DNA from: Ralstonia sp. 25mfcol4.1
Lineage (GTDB): Bacteria; Pseudomonadota; Gammaproteobacteria; Burkholderiales; Burkholderiaceae
Reading direction: 5' to 3'
Assembly (NCBI RefSeq): GCF_900104095.1
Contig: NZ_FNJO01000005.1
Location: forward strand, 186,001-250,000
Length of the DNA: 64,000 bases
Position numbers and translations under genes: made by a program. The stretch's first letter is position 1; each line of letters begins with the position of its first letter. Positions 37,591-46,271 of this stretch are shown here, in pieces. The notes under the pieces are model-generated. The model was not told the DNA's origin. It saw nothing but the letters and a program-made list of their open reading frames with translations, and did not search any database.

Positions 37591-38559
37591 ATGAACCGCA
37601 GAACCCTGCTGGCGCAGATCCTTGCGCTGGGTGCCGCCCCCTATGTACTCAGCGCCCGCGCGCAGCCCGGCAAGCCCGTGACGCTGATCGTGCCGTTCGC
37701 GCCCGGCGGCAACCTCGACGTCGTGGCGCGCGCCATTGCCCCGGCGCTGGAACAGACCCTCGGCCGCAACGTGATCGTCGATAACCGCCCCGGCGCGGGC
37801 GGCGTGATCGGCGCCTCGGCCGTGGCGCGGGCCGAGCCCGATGGGTCCACGCTGCTGGTCACCACGCCCAACGCGGTGGTGGTGCTGCCCAAGATGACGC
37901 GCACCAACTTCAAGCTGGCGAGCTTTAGTCCGGTGGGCCTGGTGTCCACCACGTCGCTGGTCGTGGTCGTGAAGGGCGGCGATACGCGTTTCAAGGATGT
38001 CGAGGCGCTGCTGGCCTATGCGCGGGCCAATCCGGGCAAGCTGGCGGCGGGCCACGCTGGCCCTGGCACGACCAACCACATGGCGCTGCTCCAGCTGGAG
38101 GATGCCGCGAAGATCCGGCTCAACCAGGTGCCCTACAAGGGGTCGGCCCCGGCGCTGGTCGACCTGATGGGCGGCCAGATCGACATGGTGGTGGACCAGC
38201 TGACCAGCTCGGCACCGCATATCCAGTCCGGCGCGTTGCGCGCGCTGGCGGTGATGTCGCGCGACCGCGATGCCACGCTGCCCAAGGTGCCGACGTTGCG
38301 CGAAGCGGGTCTGGCCAATTTCGAGGCCACCACGGCTACCGGCCTGCTGGCGCCTGCTGGCACGCCGGCCACGGTGATCGACACCATTAACGCCGCGCTG
38401 CGCAAGGCGCTGACCGAAGGCAGCGTCAAGAGCCGTCTGCAGAACGTGGGCAGCGTAGCGCAGGCATCGTCGCCGCAGGAACTGCTGGCATCGCTGCAGA
38501 AGGAAGACGCCCGCGCGCAGGCGCTGGCCACCGCCGGCCGGCTCAAGGCTGCCGAGTAA
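37591..38559 (+). CDS. Bug/TctC-family periplasmic substrate-binding protein
   Basis: A 322-residue Bug receptor. The N-terminus 'MNRRTLLAQILALGAAPYVL' is a signal peptide starting with Arg-Arg, somewhat Tat-like, cleaved near 'SARA'. Family blocks: 'PVTLIVPFAPGGNLDVVAR', 'VIVDNRPGAGGVIGASAVAR' and 'QVPYKGSAPALVDLMGGQID'. It is in the tcu cluster and probably binds the tricarboxylate or a related carboxylate. TctAB membrane components are not adjacent. The next gene, an amidohydrolase, begins 35 bases later. Confidence 0.92.
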   Translation: MNRRTLLAQILALGAAPYVLSARAQPGKPVTLIVPFAPGGNLDVVARAIAPALEQTLGRNVIVDNRPGAGGVIGASAVARAEPDGSTLLVTTPNAVVVLPKMTRTNFKLASFSPVGLVSTTSLVVVVKGGDTRFKDVEALLAYARANPGKLAAGHAGPGTTNHMALLQLEDAAKIRLNQVPYKGSAPALVDLMGGQIDMVVDQLTSSAPHIQSGALRALAVMSRDRDATLPKVPTLREAGLANFEATTATGLLAPAGTPATVIDTINAALRKALTEGSVKSRLQNVGSVAQASSPQELLASLQKEDARAQALATAGRLKAAE

Positions 38560-38594
38560 TCGCACCGAAGGCACCTGAACAAGCGAAGGAATCC

Positions 38595-39485
38595 ATGACA
38601 CGCCCCTGCCTGCCCCCGCTGGCATCGATCACGCCGCTGTCGTTCCGGGCACCCAGTGGCGCCTGCGACAGCCATGCCCACGTATTCGGGCCCTATGGCC
38701 GCCACCCGCTGGCCGATGACCGCAGCTACACGCCGGCCGAGCATCCGGCCGAAGCGTTCATAGCCCATCTCGACGAACTGGGCCTGACGCGTGGGGTGCT
38801 GGTGACGGCCAGCGCCAGCGGCACCGACAACAGCGTGGTGATCGACGCCCTGCGCCAGTACCCCGCCCGGCTGCGCGGCATTGCCGTGCCGGCAGCCGAT
38901 ACCACCGATGCAAAGCTTGACGCCTGGCACGACGCCGGCGTGCGCGGCGTCCGCATCAACCTGTACCAGATCGGCGGCCATGCGGTGTACCGCAATGGCG
39001 TGGGCATCGACGTGCTGGAGGCCCTCGCGCCGCGGCTGAAGGCGCGCGGCTGGCACGCGCAGATCTGGATCCACGCTCCCGATCTGGTGGAACTAGGCCC
39101 GCGCCTGAAGGCGCTGGGGCTGCCGCTGGTGATCGACCACATGGGCCGCATGGCCACGTCGCGCGGTGTGGGCGATGCGGGATTCCAGGCGCTGTGCGCG
39201 CTGCTGGCCGAGGGCGTGGCCTGGACAAAGATATCGGGCGCCGACCGCCTGCAGCCCGCCGGCGCGCCGTACCGCGAGGTCGATCCGTTCGTGGCGGCGC
39301 TGCTGGCGGCCAATCCGGAGCAGATCGTCTGGGGTTCCGACTGGCCGCACATCAACTATTTCGATCCGGCGCAGATGCCAGACGACGGCGTGCTGTTCAA
39401 CCTGCTGTCGCGCTGGATCCCCGACGAGACCACCCGCCACCGCGTGCTGGTGGCGAACCCGGCCCGGCTATACGACTTCGGATAA
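38595..39485 (+). CDS. amidohydrolase-2 family lactonase-like hydrolase
   Basis: A 296-residue TIM-barrel hydrolase of the amidohydrolase 2 family (COG3618), which includes 2-pyrone-4,6-dicarboxylate lactonase (LigI) and other lactonases. The metal/substrate motif is 'ACDSHAHVFGP' (His-x-His) near the N-terminus, with 'VIDHMGRM' and the catalytic Asp in 'VWGSDWPH' near the C-terminus. GAAGGA precedes the start. LigI opens a tricarboxylate-type lactone. Between two tricarboxylate receptors and a 2-hydroxyacid dehydrogenase, a lactone hydrolysis step is plausible. Confidence 0.9.
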   Translation: MTRPCLPPLASITPLSFRAPSGACDSHAHVFGPYGRHPLADDRSYTPAEHPAEAFIAHLDELGLTRGVLVTASASGTDNSVVIDALRQYPARLRGIAVPAADTTDAKLDAWHDAGVRGVRINLYQIGGHAVYRNGVGIDVLEALAPRLKARGWHAQIWIHAPDLVELGPRLKALGLPLVIDHMGRMATSRGVGDAGFQALCALLAEGVAWTKISGADRLQPAGAPYREVDPFVAALLAANPEQIVWGSDWPHINYFDPAQMPDDGVLFNLLSRWIPDETTRHRVLVANPARLYDFG

Positions 39486-39540
39486 CGGCACCGAAGCAAC
39501 CAAGACACCACAACGACAACGACTGGAACGGAGACATCGC

Positions 39541-40539
39541 ATGCCCCCCACAACGCCCCGGAATACCCGCTGGAACAACGTCGCCATCAGGCTGCTGGCC
39601 TGCGCGCTGACGGCCGGCCTGACGCTGGCCGCGCCGGCTCGCGCCGACGACTATCCCACCAAGCCGGTGCGCGTGGTGGTGGCCTTCACGGCGGGCGGTA
39701 CCACGGACATGCTGGCGCGCAGCGTCAGCCAGCAGCTGGCCCAACGCTTCAAGCAATCGTTCGTGGTGGACAACCGGCCCGGCGCCGGCGGCAATATCGG
39801 CACCGAATTCGTGGTGCGGTCGCCCGCCGACGGCTACACGATGCTGGTCAACTCGGTGGGGCCGATCTCGATCAACCAGACGCTCTACAAGAAGCTCAAC
39901 TACGACCCGCTGACCGATCTGGTGCCGGTTGTGCAAATCGCCGACGTGCCCAATGTGCTGGTGGTGCATCCGTCGCTGCCTGTGAAGTCGTTCGAGGAGT
40001 TCGTGGCGTATGCCAAGGCCAACCCCGGCAAGCTGAACTACAGCTCCACGGGCGTGGGCACGTCGTCGCACCTGTCGGGCTTCATGCTGACCGAGCGGAT
40101 CGGCACGCAGGCCACCCATATTCCGTACAAGGGCGCAGATGCGCTGAACGACCTGCTGTCCGGGCGCGTGCAGTTCATGTTCGCGACCATTCCTTCGGTG
40201 ATGCCGCATATCCAGGCCGGCAAGCTGCGCGCACTGGCGGTGTCGAGCGCCAAACGTTCGCGCTCGCTGCCAGACCTGCCCACGGTCGCTGAAAAAGGCT
40301 TCCCGGGCTTCGAAGCCGGTTCCTGGTTCGGCTTCTTTGCGCCGAAGGGCACGCCGCAGGATGTGATCGCCAAGGTCAACCAGGCCGTCAACGAGGCGCT
40401 GCCGTCGCTGCAGGCGCAGATGATCCGCGAGGGCGCCGATCCGGTGGGCGGGTCGCCGAAGCAGTTCGGCGACTTCACGCGCAAGGAATATGTCAAGTGG
40501 AAGGCCGTGGTGAAAGCCTCCGGCGCCACGGTGGATTGA
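39541..40539 (+). CDS. Bug/TctC-family periplasmic substrate-binding protein
   Basis: A 332-residue Bug receptor with a long signal peptide ending near 'APARA' before 'DDYPTKPVRVVVAF'. Further family blocks: 'VVDNRPGAGGNIGTEFV' and 'HIPYKGADALNDLLSGRVQF'. GGAG precedes the ATG at 39541; the frame upstream overlaps the amidohydrolase gene and is not coding. It is the second receptor of the tcu cluster, diverged from the first, so the two may bind different carboxylates. The dehydrogenase gene starts nine bases after its stop. Confidence 0.92.
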   Translation: MPPTTPRNTRWNNVAIRLLACALTAGLTLAAPARADDYPTKPVRVVVAFTAGGTTDMLARSVSQQLAQRFKQSFVVDNRPGAGGNIGTEFVVRSPADGYTMLVNSVGPISINQTLYKKLNYDPLTDLVPVVQIADVPNVLVVHPSLPVKSFEEFVAYAKANPGKLNYSSTGVGTSSHLSGFMLTERIGTQATHIPYKGADALNDLLSGRVQFMFATIPSVMPHIQAGKLRALAVSSAKRSRSLPDLPTVAEKGFPGFEAGSWFGFFAPKGTPQDVIAKVNQAVNEALPSLQAQMIREGADPVGGSPKQFGDFTRKEYVKWKAVVKASGATVD

Positions 40540-40547
40540 GCCGCGCC

Positions 40548-41552
40548 ATGTCAAACGAAGCCCTGCGTATCCTGCTGTCCGCCGCTGCCTTGCAGTCGCA
40601 CCACGCGGCTATCGACACGGCCATGGCGGCGGCCGGTGTGCCGTGGCAAGCGGTGCTCGTGCCCCAGGTGGACGAACCGCACACCGTCGACGCCGACGTG
40701 GCCTTTGTGTCGCGCGACGTGACCGGGCTGTCCACCAAGCACGAGATCCTGCCCGCCACGCAGCGGTTCTATACGGCGATGCTGGATGCACCGTCGCTAC
40801 GCTGGACCCATACGCATTCGGCGGGCGCGGATCGCGCGATCTTTGGACAGCTGCGCCAGAGGGGCGTGACGGTTACCACGTCGTCGGGTGCCAACGCCGG
40901 CGTAGTGGCCCAGACGGCGCTGGCCGGCCTGCTGGCGCTGGCGCGCCATCTTCCGCAACTGATCGACGCGCAACGGGAGTCGCGCTGGGCGCCGCTGATC
41001 GGTAGCGGGCTGCCGCGGGACCTGCAGGGCCAGCGTGCCACCATCGTCGGGTGGGGCCCGATCGGGCAGCAGATCGGTGCGGTGCTGCGCGTGCTGGGGC
41101 TGGCGGTGACGGTGGTCAGACAGCGTGCCTCGCCGATGGAGACCGGATTCCAGGCGGTCACGTTCGAGCAGTTCGACGCCGTCCTGCCGGATACCGACTG
41201 GCTGATCCTCGCCTGTCCGTTGACCGATCGCACGCGCGGGCTGGTCGATCGCGCCGCCTTGCAGCGGCTGCCCGCCGGGGCTCGGCTGGTGAACGTGGCG
41301 CGCGGTGAGGTGGTCGACGAACCGGCACTGATCGATGCCTTGCGCGCCCAAAGACTTGGCGGCGCGTACCTGGACGTGTTCGCCCATGAGCCGCTGGCGG
41401 CGTCGTCGCCAGTCTGGTCGCTGCCAAACGTCATTGCCACGCCGCACAGCGCGGGCTTCTCGGACGGCAATGCCGCGCGCGTGGTCGATATCTTCCTGGA
41501 TAATCTGCGACGTTGGTCGACGGGCGAAACCCTTGTAAACCGGGTGGAGTGA
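40548..41552 (+). CDS. D-isomer-specific 2-hydroxyacid dehydrogenase
   Basis: A 334-residue NAD(P)-dependent dehydrogenase. The Rossmann motif is 'GWGPIGQQIGAVLRVLG' (a G-x-G-x-x-G variant with Trp). The catalytic Arg is probably in 'NVARGEVVDEPALIDAL', and the catalytic His in 'ATPHSAGFS'. Start ATG at 40548 has no strong Shine-Dalgarno and lies nine bases after the receptor gene, consistent with translational coupling. It probably interconverts a 2-hydroxy and a 2-oxo acid in the tcu cluster pathway. It is the last gene of the cluster. Confidence 0.9.
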   Translation: MSNEALRILLSAAALQSHHAAIDTAMAAAGVPWQAVLVPQVDEPHTVDADVAFVSRDVTGLSTKHEILPATQRFYTAMLDAPSLRWTHTHSAGADRAIFGQLRQRGVTVTTSSGANAGVVAQTALAGLLALARHLPQLIDAQRESRWAPLIGSGLPRDLQGQRATIVGWGPIGQQIGAVLRVLGLAVTVVRQRASPMETGFQAVTFEQFDAVLPDTDWLILACPLTDRTRGLVDRAALQRLPAGARLVNVARGEVVDEPALIDALRAQRLGGAYLDVFAHEPLAASSPVWSLPNVIATPHSAGFSDGNAARVVDIFLDNLRRWSTGETLVNRVE

Positions 41553-41654
41553 TCAATTTCAGACGCGTCTGCATGGTATTGCGGAAATTTCAGCAACCTG
41601 CGCGGCGGCAAACGCGTCGACAATAGGTCATCGCATTTTCGACCCGCCACGACC

Positions 41655-42140
41655 GTGCCCAATACCGCGACCCCCGCACCGACCCCTGCACCGACAGCCG
41701 CACCGACGGCCGCACAGGCGGCAACCCTCCAGACGTTGCCACGCATCGTCGTCGCCGAAGACAATCCTGTATGCCTGCTGGTGCTTGTCGAGCAGTTACG
41801 TGCCATTGGCGGATGCGAGGTCGTGGCCTGCGAGGACGGCCACGATGCCTGGGCTGCGCTGCAGGGCGGCGCGGATTTGCTGTTGACCGATGTCGGCCTG
41901 CCGGGCATGAGTGGCCTGGCGTTGGCGCGAGCGATTCGTCATGCCGAGCAGCCGGGCTGCCGTCGGCTGACGATCATCGCGGTGACGGCCACGGCCGACA
42001 GCAAGACGCGCCGGGAGTGCCGCGCCGCAGGCATCGACATGGTGCTGGCCAAGCCCGTCGGCCGGGACATGCTGACGCACCTGTTGGGCCGTTATGTCAG
42101 CCAGCATGTCAGCCACCATGTCAGCCGCCAGCCGGCCTGA
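41655..42140 (+). CDS. stand-alone receiver-domain protein
   Basis: A 161-residue single-domain response regulator. The first 26 residues are a Pro/Thr/Ala repeat with no evident structure; the receiver fold follows ('[18 protein letters not shown]'). The phospho-acceptor is Asp at about residue 79 in '[13 protein letters not shown]', with Thr in 'AVTATAD' and Lys in 'VLAKPVG'. There is no output domain. The C-terminus has a short '[12 protein letters not shown]' repeat. The start is GTG at 41655, because no ATG precedes the receiver core; no clear ribosome-binding site is visible. No histidine kinase is nearby, so its partner is unknown. The fold resembles the receiver domains of hybrid kinases. 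Confidence 0.8.
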   Translation: MPNTATPAPTPAPTAAPTAAQAATLQTLPRIVVAEDNPVCLLVLVEQLRAIGGCEVVACEDGHDAWAALQGGADLLLTDVGLPGMSGLALARAIRHAEQPGCRRLTIIAVTATADSKTRRECRAAGIDMVLAKPVGRDMLTHLLGRYVSQHVSHHVSRQPA

Positions 42141-42164
42141 CGGACACACGCCGGCAGGCCGGCA

Positions 42165-42806
42165 TCAGCCCTTCCAGGCCGACGCCCGGATGACGCTGCA
42201 AAAGTTGCCACGATGAAAATGCGGGTCCTTGTCGGCCAGCACATCGGCCTTGACGTTGCCAAACGTGGTGTCGGGCTTGTGCCGGATGCCGTCGTAGAAC
42301 GCCTGGATGATGTCTTCCTTGAAGCGGGCGGTGCGCGGATGGACATGCACCACGGCTTCGCGATCGGCCTCGGCAAACGTGTCGTACCCGATGCCCAGCA
42401 CGTCCATCTCGACGCCGGCCGTCACCAGCGCGATCTCCGGAGCCATGAACTCGGGGATGCCGGGCGTGGTGTGCAGCGCGATGGCGGTCCACACTTTTTC
42501 CACTTCCCATTCACCAATGCCACGGCTGCGCAGAAAATCGGCGGCCGCGTTGGCGCCGTCGACTTCGAAACGCTTGTCGGCGCTGCTGTGGGCCTGGGTC
42601 AGGCCCATGTCGTGGAACATCGCGCCGGCATAGAGCAGTTCGGGGTCATATGCGAGTCCCCGGTGGCGGCCAGCCAGCGCGGCCCAGTAGTAGACGCGGC
42701 TGGAGTGGTGGAAAAGCAGCGGCGACTCGGTGTCGCGCACGAGTTCGGTGATGTCCCGGGCCAGCTGGCTGTCGGGAATGGCAATGTCGGCGGCGGTGAA
42801 ACGCAT
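42165..42806 (-). CDS. HD-domain hydrolase (cyanamide-hydratase-like)
   Basis: A 213-residue HD-superfamily protein. Metal ligands are visible as the His in 'FHHSSRVYYWA', the His-Asp pair in 'AGAMFHDMGL', and a later Asp. The pattern recalls the cyanamide hydratase-like HD family rather than cyclic-nucleotide phosphodiesterases. AGGAG lies before the start. It is convergent with the receiver gene and divergent from a GlxA-type regulator, across an intergenic region containing three 9-base repeats. The regulator probably controls it. The actual substrate is unknown. Confidence 0.85.
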   Translation of the reverse strand: MRFTAADIAIPDSQLARDITELVRDTESPLLFHHSSRVYYWAALAGRHRGLAYDPELLYAGAMFHDMGLTQAHSSADKRFEVDGANAAADFLRSRGIGEWEVEKVWTAIALHTTPGIPEFMAPEIALVTAGVEMDVLGIGYDTFAEADREAVVHVHPRTARFKEDIIQAFYDGIRHKPDTTFGNVKADVLADKDPHFHRGNFCSVIRASAWKG

Positions 42807-42894
42807 GGTGGCTCCTGTTCATTGGGGTTGCCTCGAGTCTAGGGTTCGCAGTAGCATGTCTTCAATCGTCGTGATGCGACGAATCAAGACATAC

Positions 42895-42921
42895 CCGGAC
42901 AATCCGGACAATCCGGACAAA
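42895..42921. repeat. three-unit 9-base tandem repeat in a divergent promoter region
   Basis: CCGGACAAT occurs at 42895-42903 and 42904-42912, followed by CCGGACAAA at 42913-42921. It lies between the HD hydrolase and the GlxA-type regulator and might be an operator series or a slipped-strand repeat. Confidence 0.8.
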
Positions 42922-42955
42922 CTGCTCGGCCGTGCCTGAAAGGCCCCATTTCGCC

Positions 42956-43942
42956 ATGCCCGCTACCCGTACCATCGGCCTGTTGGCCGTCGAAGGCGTC
43001 CAGCTGCTGGACGTATCCGGCCCGCTTGACGTTTTTGCCGAAGCCAATGTCCAGGCAGGCGTTACGGTCTACCAGATGCGGGTGGTGGCGTTGCGGCGCG
43101 GGCCGCTGACGGCGTCGTCGGGAGCCAGGCTGTTGCCGGACATCGTGATCGAGGACGACACGGCGAGCGGTTCGCCGTCGCGCTTTCACACGCTGCTGGT
43201 GGCCGGTGCACCGCATGCCGGCCACGCGCCGGCAGAGCCCCAGGTGCTTGACTGGATCCGCCGCACGGCGCCCGTGACGCGGCGCTACGGTTCCGTCTGC
43301 AGCGGCGCCTTCCTGCTGGCGGAGGCCGGACTGCTCGATGGCCGCCGCGCCACCACGCACTGGTCTGCAGCCGATGCGCTGGCTGCGCGCTATCCAAAGG
43401 TGACCGTCGATGCCGACGCCATTCACGTCCGTGATGGCAAGGTGCGCACGGCGGCGGGCGTGACCGCCGGCATGGACCTCGCGTTGGCGCTCGTCGAGGA
43501 GGACCTTGGCCGGGATATCGCCTTGAAGGTGGCCAGCCAGCTTGTGATGTTTTTCAAGCGACCGGGCGGGCAGGGTCAGTTCAGCCGCCGCGCAGCGCCT
43601 GCCGCGGCAAACCGCTCGGCCCTGCAGGAACTGCAACGCTGGGTAGCCGCCCACCCGGCGGCGGCCCACGACGTGCCAAGCCTGGCCGCGCGGATCGGCG
43701 TCAGCGCGCGGCACCTGTCGCGTTTGTTCCAGGAGGAAGTCGGCGTCACCCCGGCCAACTGGGTCGAGGCCGCGCGCGTGACCGCCGCCCGGCAACTGCT
43801 CGAAGAAGGCAATATCGCGCCCAAGCAGGCCGCTGCCGAGTGCGGCTTTTCCAGCGTCGACACCCTGCGCCGCGCATTCCTGCGGGTGGTCGGCGTGACC
43901 CCGGCGGAGTATCGCAAGCGGTTTGTGTCCGGGGTGGAGTGA
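42956..43942 (+). CDS. GlxA-family regulator (DJ-1/PfpI plus AraC domain)
   Basis: About 328 residues. The N-terminal DJ-1/PfpI-like (GATase1) domain (about residues 1-190) has 'VCSGAFLLAEAGLLDGRRAT', where the nucleophile-elbow Cys is kept. The C-terminal 110 residues form an AraC-type double helix-turn-helix ('SLAARIGVSARHLSRLFQEE' and 'QAAAECGFSSVDTLRRAF'). Such proteins are often activators of amino-acid-derivative catabolism (ArgR, CdhR, GbdR in Pseudomonas). ATG at 42956 is chosen; GTG at 42932 is in frame. It is divergent from the HD hydrolase. Confidence 0.9.
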   Translation: MPATRTIGLLAVEGVQLLDVSGPLDVFAEANVQAGVTVYQMRVVALRRGPLTASSGARLLPDIVIEDDTASGSPSRFHTLLVAGAPHAGHAPAEPQVLDWIRRTAPVTRRYGSVCSGAFLLAEAGLLDGRRATTHWSAADALAARYPKVTVDADAIHVRDGKVRTAAGVTAGMDLALALVEEDLGRDIALKVASQLVMFFKRPGGQGQFSRRAAPAAANRSALQELQRWVAAHPAAAHDVPSLAARIGVSARHLSRLFQEEVGVTPANWVEAARVTAARQLLEEGNIAPKQAAAECGFSSVDTLRRAFLRVVGVTPAEYRKRFVSGVE

Positions 43943-44061
43943 GCCGTTTCCTATCGGGGAGATGCTTCTTCGGCATTGACGTTCGTAGTTCAAGGATTCG
44001 ACGATTTACCGGCATATCCCGCGCTGAACAGAATGGCCGCTCACTTCAATGAGGGGCCAGA

Positions 44062-44646
44062 ATGCGAGATATCCGATACGCACTGAAGAACGGCGACAAG
44101 ACAACGACCGGCGGGATGCTCTGTGCATCGGGGGCTGGGATGATGACGCATCACGGCCAGCCTGTGGGGGTCGAAGGCGACATCGCGACATGTCCGGCTT
44201 GCAAGGGCACGGGCAAGGTTTTCAACGATTGCCGACCCAATTTCGACCTGATGGGCAGGCAACTGCTTGTCAGCGGCGCACGGGTCCATTGCGGCTGCGC
44301 AAAGCCACCGCTTGTCATTCCATCGCAATCGGACTTCACGCTTGAGGTGAGTCGGGGCACTGCTCTGGCGGCTGGCGTCGCCGAGCCCGCTGTGGCTGCC
44401 GCGACCCTTGCCGCGGCCCTTACCGAGAACGCCGGAAGTGGATCGCATCCCCCGGCAGCCGCACATGACGAGCAGATCCGCTGCATCGACGAGGATGGCG
44501 CCCCCATTCCCGGCGTGCCGTACTTTATATCCGACCCGCAAGGCAATTCCTGGCAAGGCGTCACCGACGAGGCCGGCTTTTGCCCCCGGATTGCGACAGA
44601 GGGCCCGCAGACACTGTCCGTCATCTCTTCGGCCCGCTGGCGCTAG
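44062..44646 (+). CDS. PAAR-domain type VI secretion spike protein
   Basis: A 194-residue protein. Residues about 1-90 are a PAAR domain: 'NGDKTTTGGMLCASG', 'VEGDIATCPACKGTG' and 'VHCGCAKPP' give the cone repeats with the Cys/His zinc site at the tip. An Ala-rich linker (about 105-130) leads to a C-terminal 60-residue beta-rich domain ('IRCIDEDGAPIPGVPYFISD', 'GVTDEAGFC') like the prealbumin/carboxypeptidase-regulatory fold. PAAR proteins cap VgrG and carry effectors through the type VI system. GAGGGG precedes the start. It is 27 bases upstream of a candidate effector gene. No VgrG or structural T6SS genes occur in the window. Confidence 0.88.
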   Translation: MRDIRYALKNGDKTTTGGMLCASGAGMMTHHGQPVGVEGDIATCPACKGTGKVFNDCRPNFDLMGRQLLVSGARVHCGCAKPPLVIPSQSDFTLEVSRGTALAAGVAEPAVAAATLAAALTENAGSGSHPPAAAHDEQIRCIDEDGAPIPGVPYFISDPQGNSWQGVTDEAGFCPRIATEGPQTLSVISSARWR

Positions 44647-44673
44647 AGCACTGGAAGCGGGAGGAGCGTTGAC

Positions 44674-45552
44674 ATGACCACGTACAACGTGGCGACCAAC
44701 GCGCGAGAGGGGTCCCGGGTCGAGCTCGAGGGCCCCTTGATGCCGGCGCGAGCCTTTTTCTATGCGGTGGTGGAAGAGGTCGGCGAAAACGGCTTTCTGG
44801 TCAGGAAGGTTTATGAGGTGCTGGATGAGCTGACGCTGGAGCAATCCAGGTTGCCCATAGAAGTCCTGAAAGATGAAATGAATCCCGAACGCAAAGGCAT
44901 CAACTATCGGGCACCAGACTCGAAAATTACTATTGCGAGGCATGTCATGGGGGACAAGTTCTCCAAATACATGTCTGCAACCGACTTTTTCCCCCATGGA
45001 TCGCCTCGACTCAACGGAAGGGTCACGTATGTCGATATTGAAAAGGCGCTTCGTGCGGGCGCAAGAATCGTTTCGCAAGACGCCATCCAACGGGATCTGG
45101 ACCGCCACCTCCTGAAGTATCCGTACGCGAGGATAAAGACGCTGGAGGCGAAGGATTGGGCGAGGATAGATCGTGAAGTTCTTTTCGAAGGGAAGCCAGT
45201 TCCGGCCAGCGCGATATTCAATCCGCAGACGCTTCCTCAGGCACAGGGCTATGTACGCGTGGGGCGGGTGATTCAGGTCGTCGGGATATTCTTCACCGCC
45301 TATGACCTGAAGGTTGCCGCGTCGGAATCGGTGAAATTGCAATCGATCAAGCCAATCTCGCAGGAAGTGCTGAGGCAGGCAGGGGGATGGGCCGGCGCCG
45401 TGGCCGGCGCAAAGCTGGGCGCCTCCGTGGGCGTGACCTACGGGGTAGTGACCGGGCCAGGCGTGATCGTTACCGGGCTGGTGGGAGGCGTGCTTTTTGG
45501 AGCGATGGGATATTTCGGGGCCGGCCACTTGGCCCAAAGGGCGTTCGAATGA
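44674..45552 (+). CDS. candidate type VI effector with C-terminal glycine-zipper membrane region
   Basis: A 292-residue protein with no signal peptide, starting after GGGAGGAG. The soluble N-terminal part (about residues 1-205) is not a domain I recognise. The tail (about 206-290) is hydrophobic and Gly/Ala-rich: 'VGRVIQVVGIFFTAYDLK', then 'GGWAGAVAGAKLGASVGVTY' and 'VGGVLFGAMGYFGAGHLA'. Such glycine-zipper tails are seen in various polymorphic and PAAR-linked toxins. The coding DNA is visibly less GC-rich than its neighbours, suggesting horizontal transfer. Its stop overlaps the start of the next gene (ATGA). Role as an effector, perhaps acting on membranes, is inferred from PAAR linkage. 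Confidence 0.7.
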   Translation: MTTYNVATNAREGSRVELEGPLMPARAFFYAVVEEVGENGFLVRKVYEVLDELTLEQSRLPIEVLKDEMNPERKGINYRAPDSKITIARHVMGDKFSKYMSATDFFPHGSPRLNGRVTYVDIEKALRAGARIVSQDAIQRDLDRHLLKYPYARIKTLEAKDWARIDREVLFEGKPVPASAIFNPQTLPQAQGYVRVGRVIQVVGIFFTAYDLKVAASESVKLQSIKPISQEVLRQAGGWAGAVAGAKLGASVGVTYGVVTGPGVIVTGLVGGVLFGAMGYFGAGHLAQRAFE

Positions 45553-46271
45553 CCCGCAATCAGAAGATATTGAAGCGGGTCCTCGAAATACTCCGCGAAC
45601 TCTTGCCAATGCATCCCGCGACGCGGGCGCAACGGCAGCTCCGGCGCGACGTGGAGCGAACCTTGCGACGCGCCTATCGTTCGGTCTGCGACATGTCACT
45701 GGAAGAAGCGCGGGCCATGTTCAGCCGTCCACTAGACGACAAGCTCTTTCTGTCACTGGGAGGCTATCCAGAATTTCTGGATTTGCGGGACAGGTCAATG
45801 GAAGCTGTGAGCACCGCGTTGCATTTGCTGCCGGAGAAGGTGCCAGCGGTGCATGAAGTCGTGACGCAAGGCTATGACCTGATCGGCAAAAACACATATG
45901 CAGGGCGCACGGACGGGGGGAATCGGCTGATCTTTCATACCTTTGAGCAATTCAACGGCATTTGTGTGGGTATATCCACGAACGACGTGGAAGTGTGCCG
46001 CCGCGTGATTGCGATGGGCCTTCAGCCGCCGGAGCCCTGGGTGGCCTTTCCCGAATTGGCGGACACGGCCTTCGGCTTTCTGCAAGGCAATATCGAGTAC
46101 TGGTGGTACGTGTACTGGGAGCCTTACTGGGAGTCGCTCGACAAGGGTAAGCAGGACGCGTTTCTGGCGGGCGCCACGGACGCCTGGCAAGCGTGTTTCT
46201 GGCGCCATGTGGGCGAAGGCAGGGAGATTTTCGAAGAAATGGCCCGCGCACGCGCACGGGAGTTCGACTGA
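45549..46271 (+). CDS. candidate immunity protein, copy 1
   Basis: A 240-residue soluble protein of unknown family, overlapping the candidate effector by four bases (ATGA) and the next gene by one (TGATG). The N-terminal 60 residues are basic and helical ('RRDVERTLRRAYRSVC'). Residues about 173-220 form an aromatic-rich stretch containing 'GNIEYWWYVYWEPYWES'. Position after a PAAR-linked effector gene and translational coupling suggest an immunity role. The next gene is a clear paralogue, with residues 173-220 identical to residues 178-225 of copy 2. Confidence 0.75.
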   Translation: MTRNQKILKRVLEILRELLPMHPATRAQRQLRRDVERTLRRAYRSVCDMSLEEARAMFSRPLDDKLFLSLGGYPEFLDLRDRSMEAVSTALHLLPEKVPAVHEVVTQGYDLIGKNTYAGRTDGGNRLIFHTFEQFNGICVGISTNDVEVCRRVIAMGLQPPEPWVAFPELADTAFGFLQGNIEYWWYVYWEPYWESLDKGKQDAFLAGATDAWQACFWRHVGEGREIFEEMARARAREFD

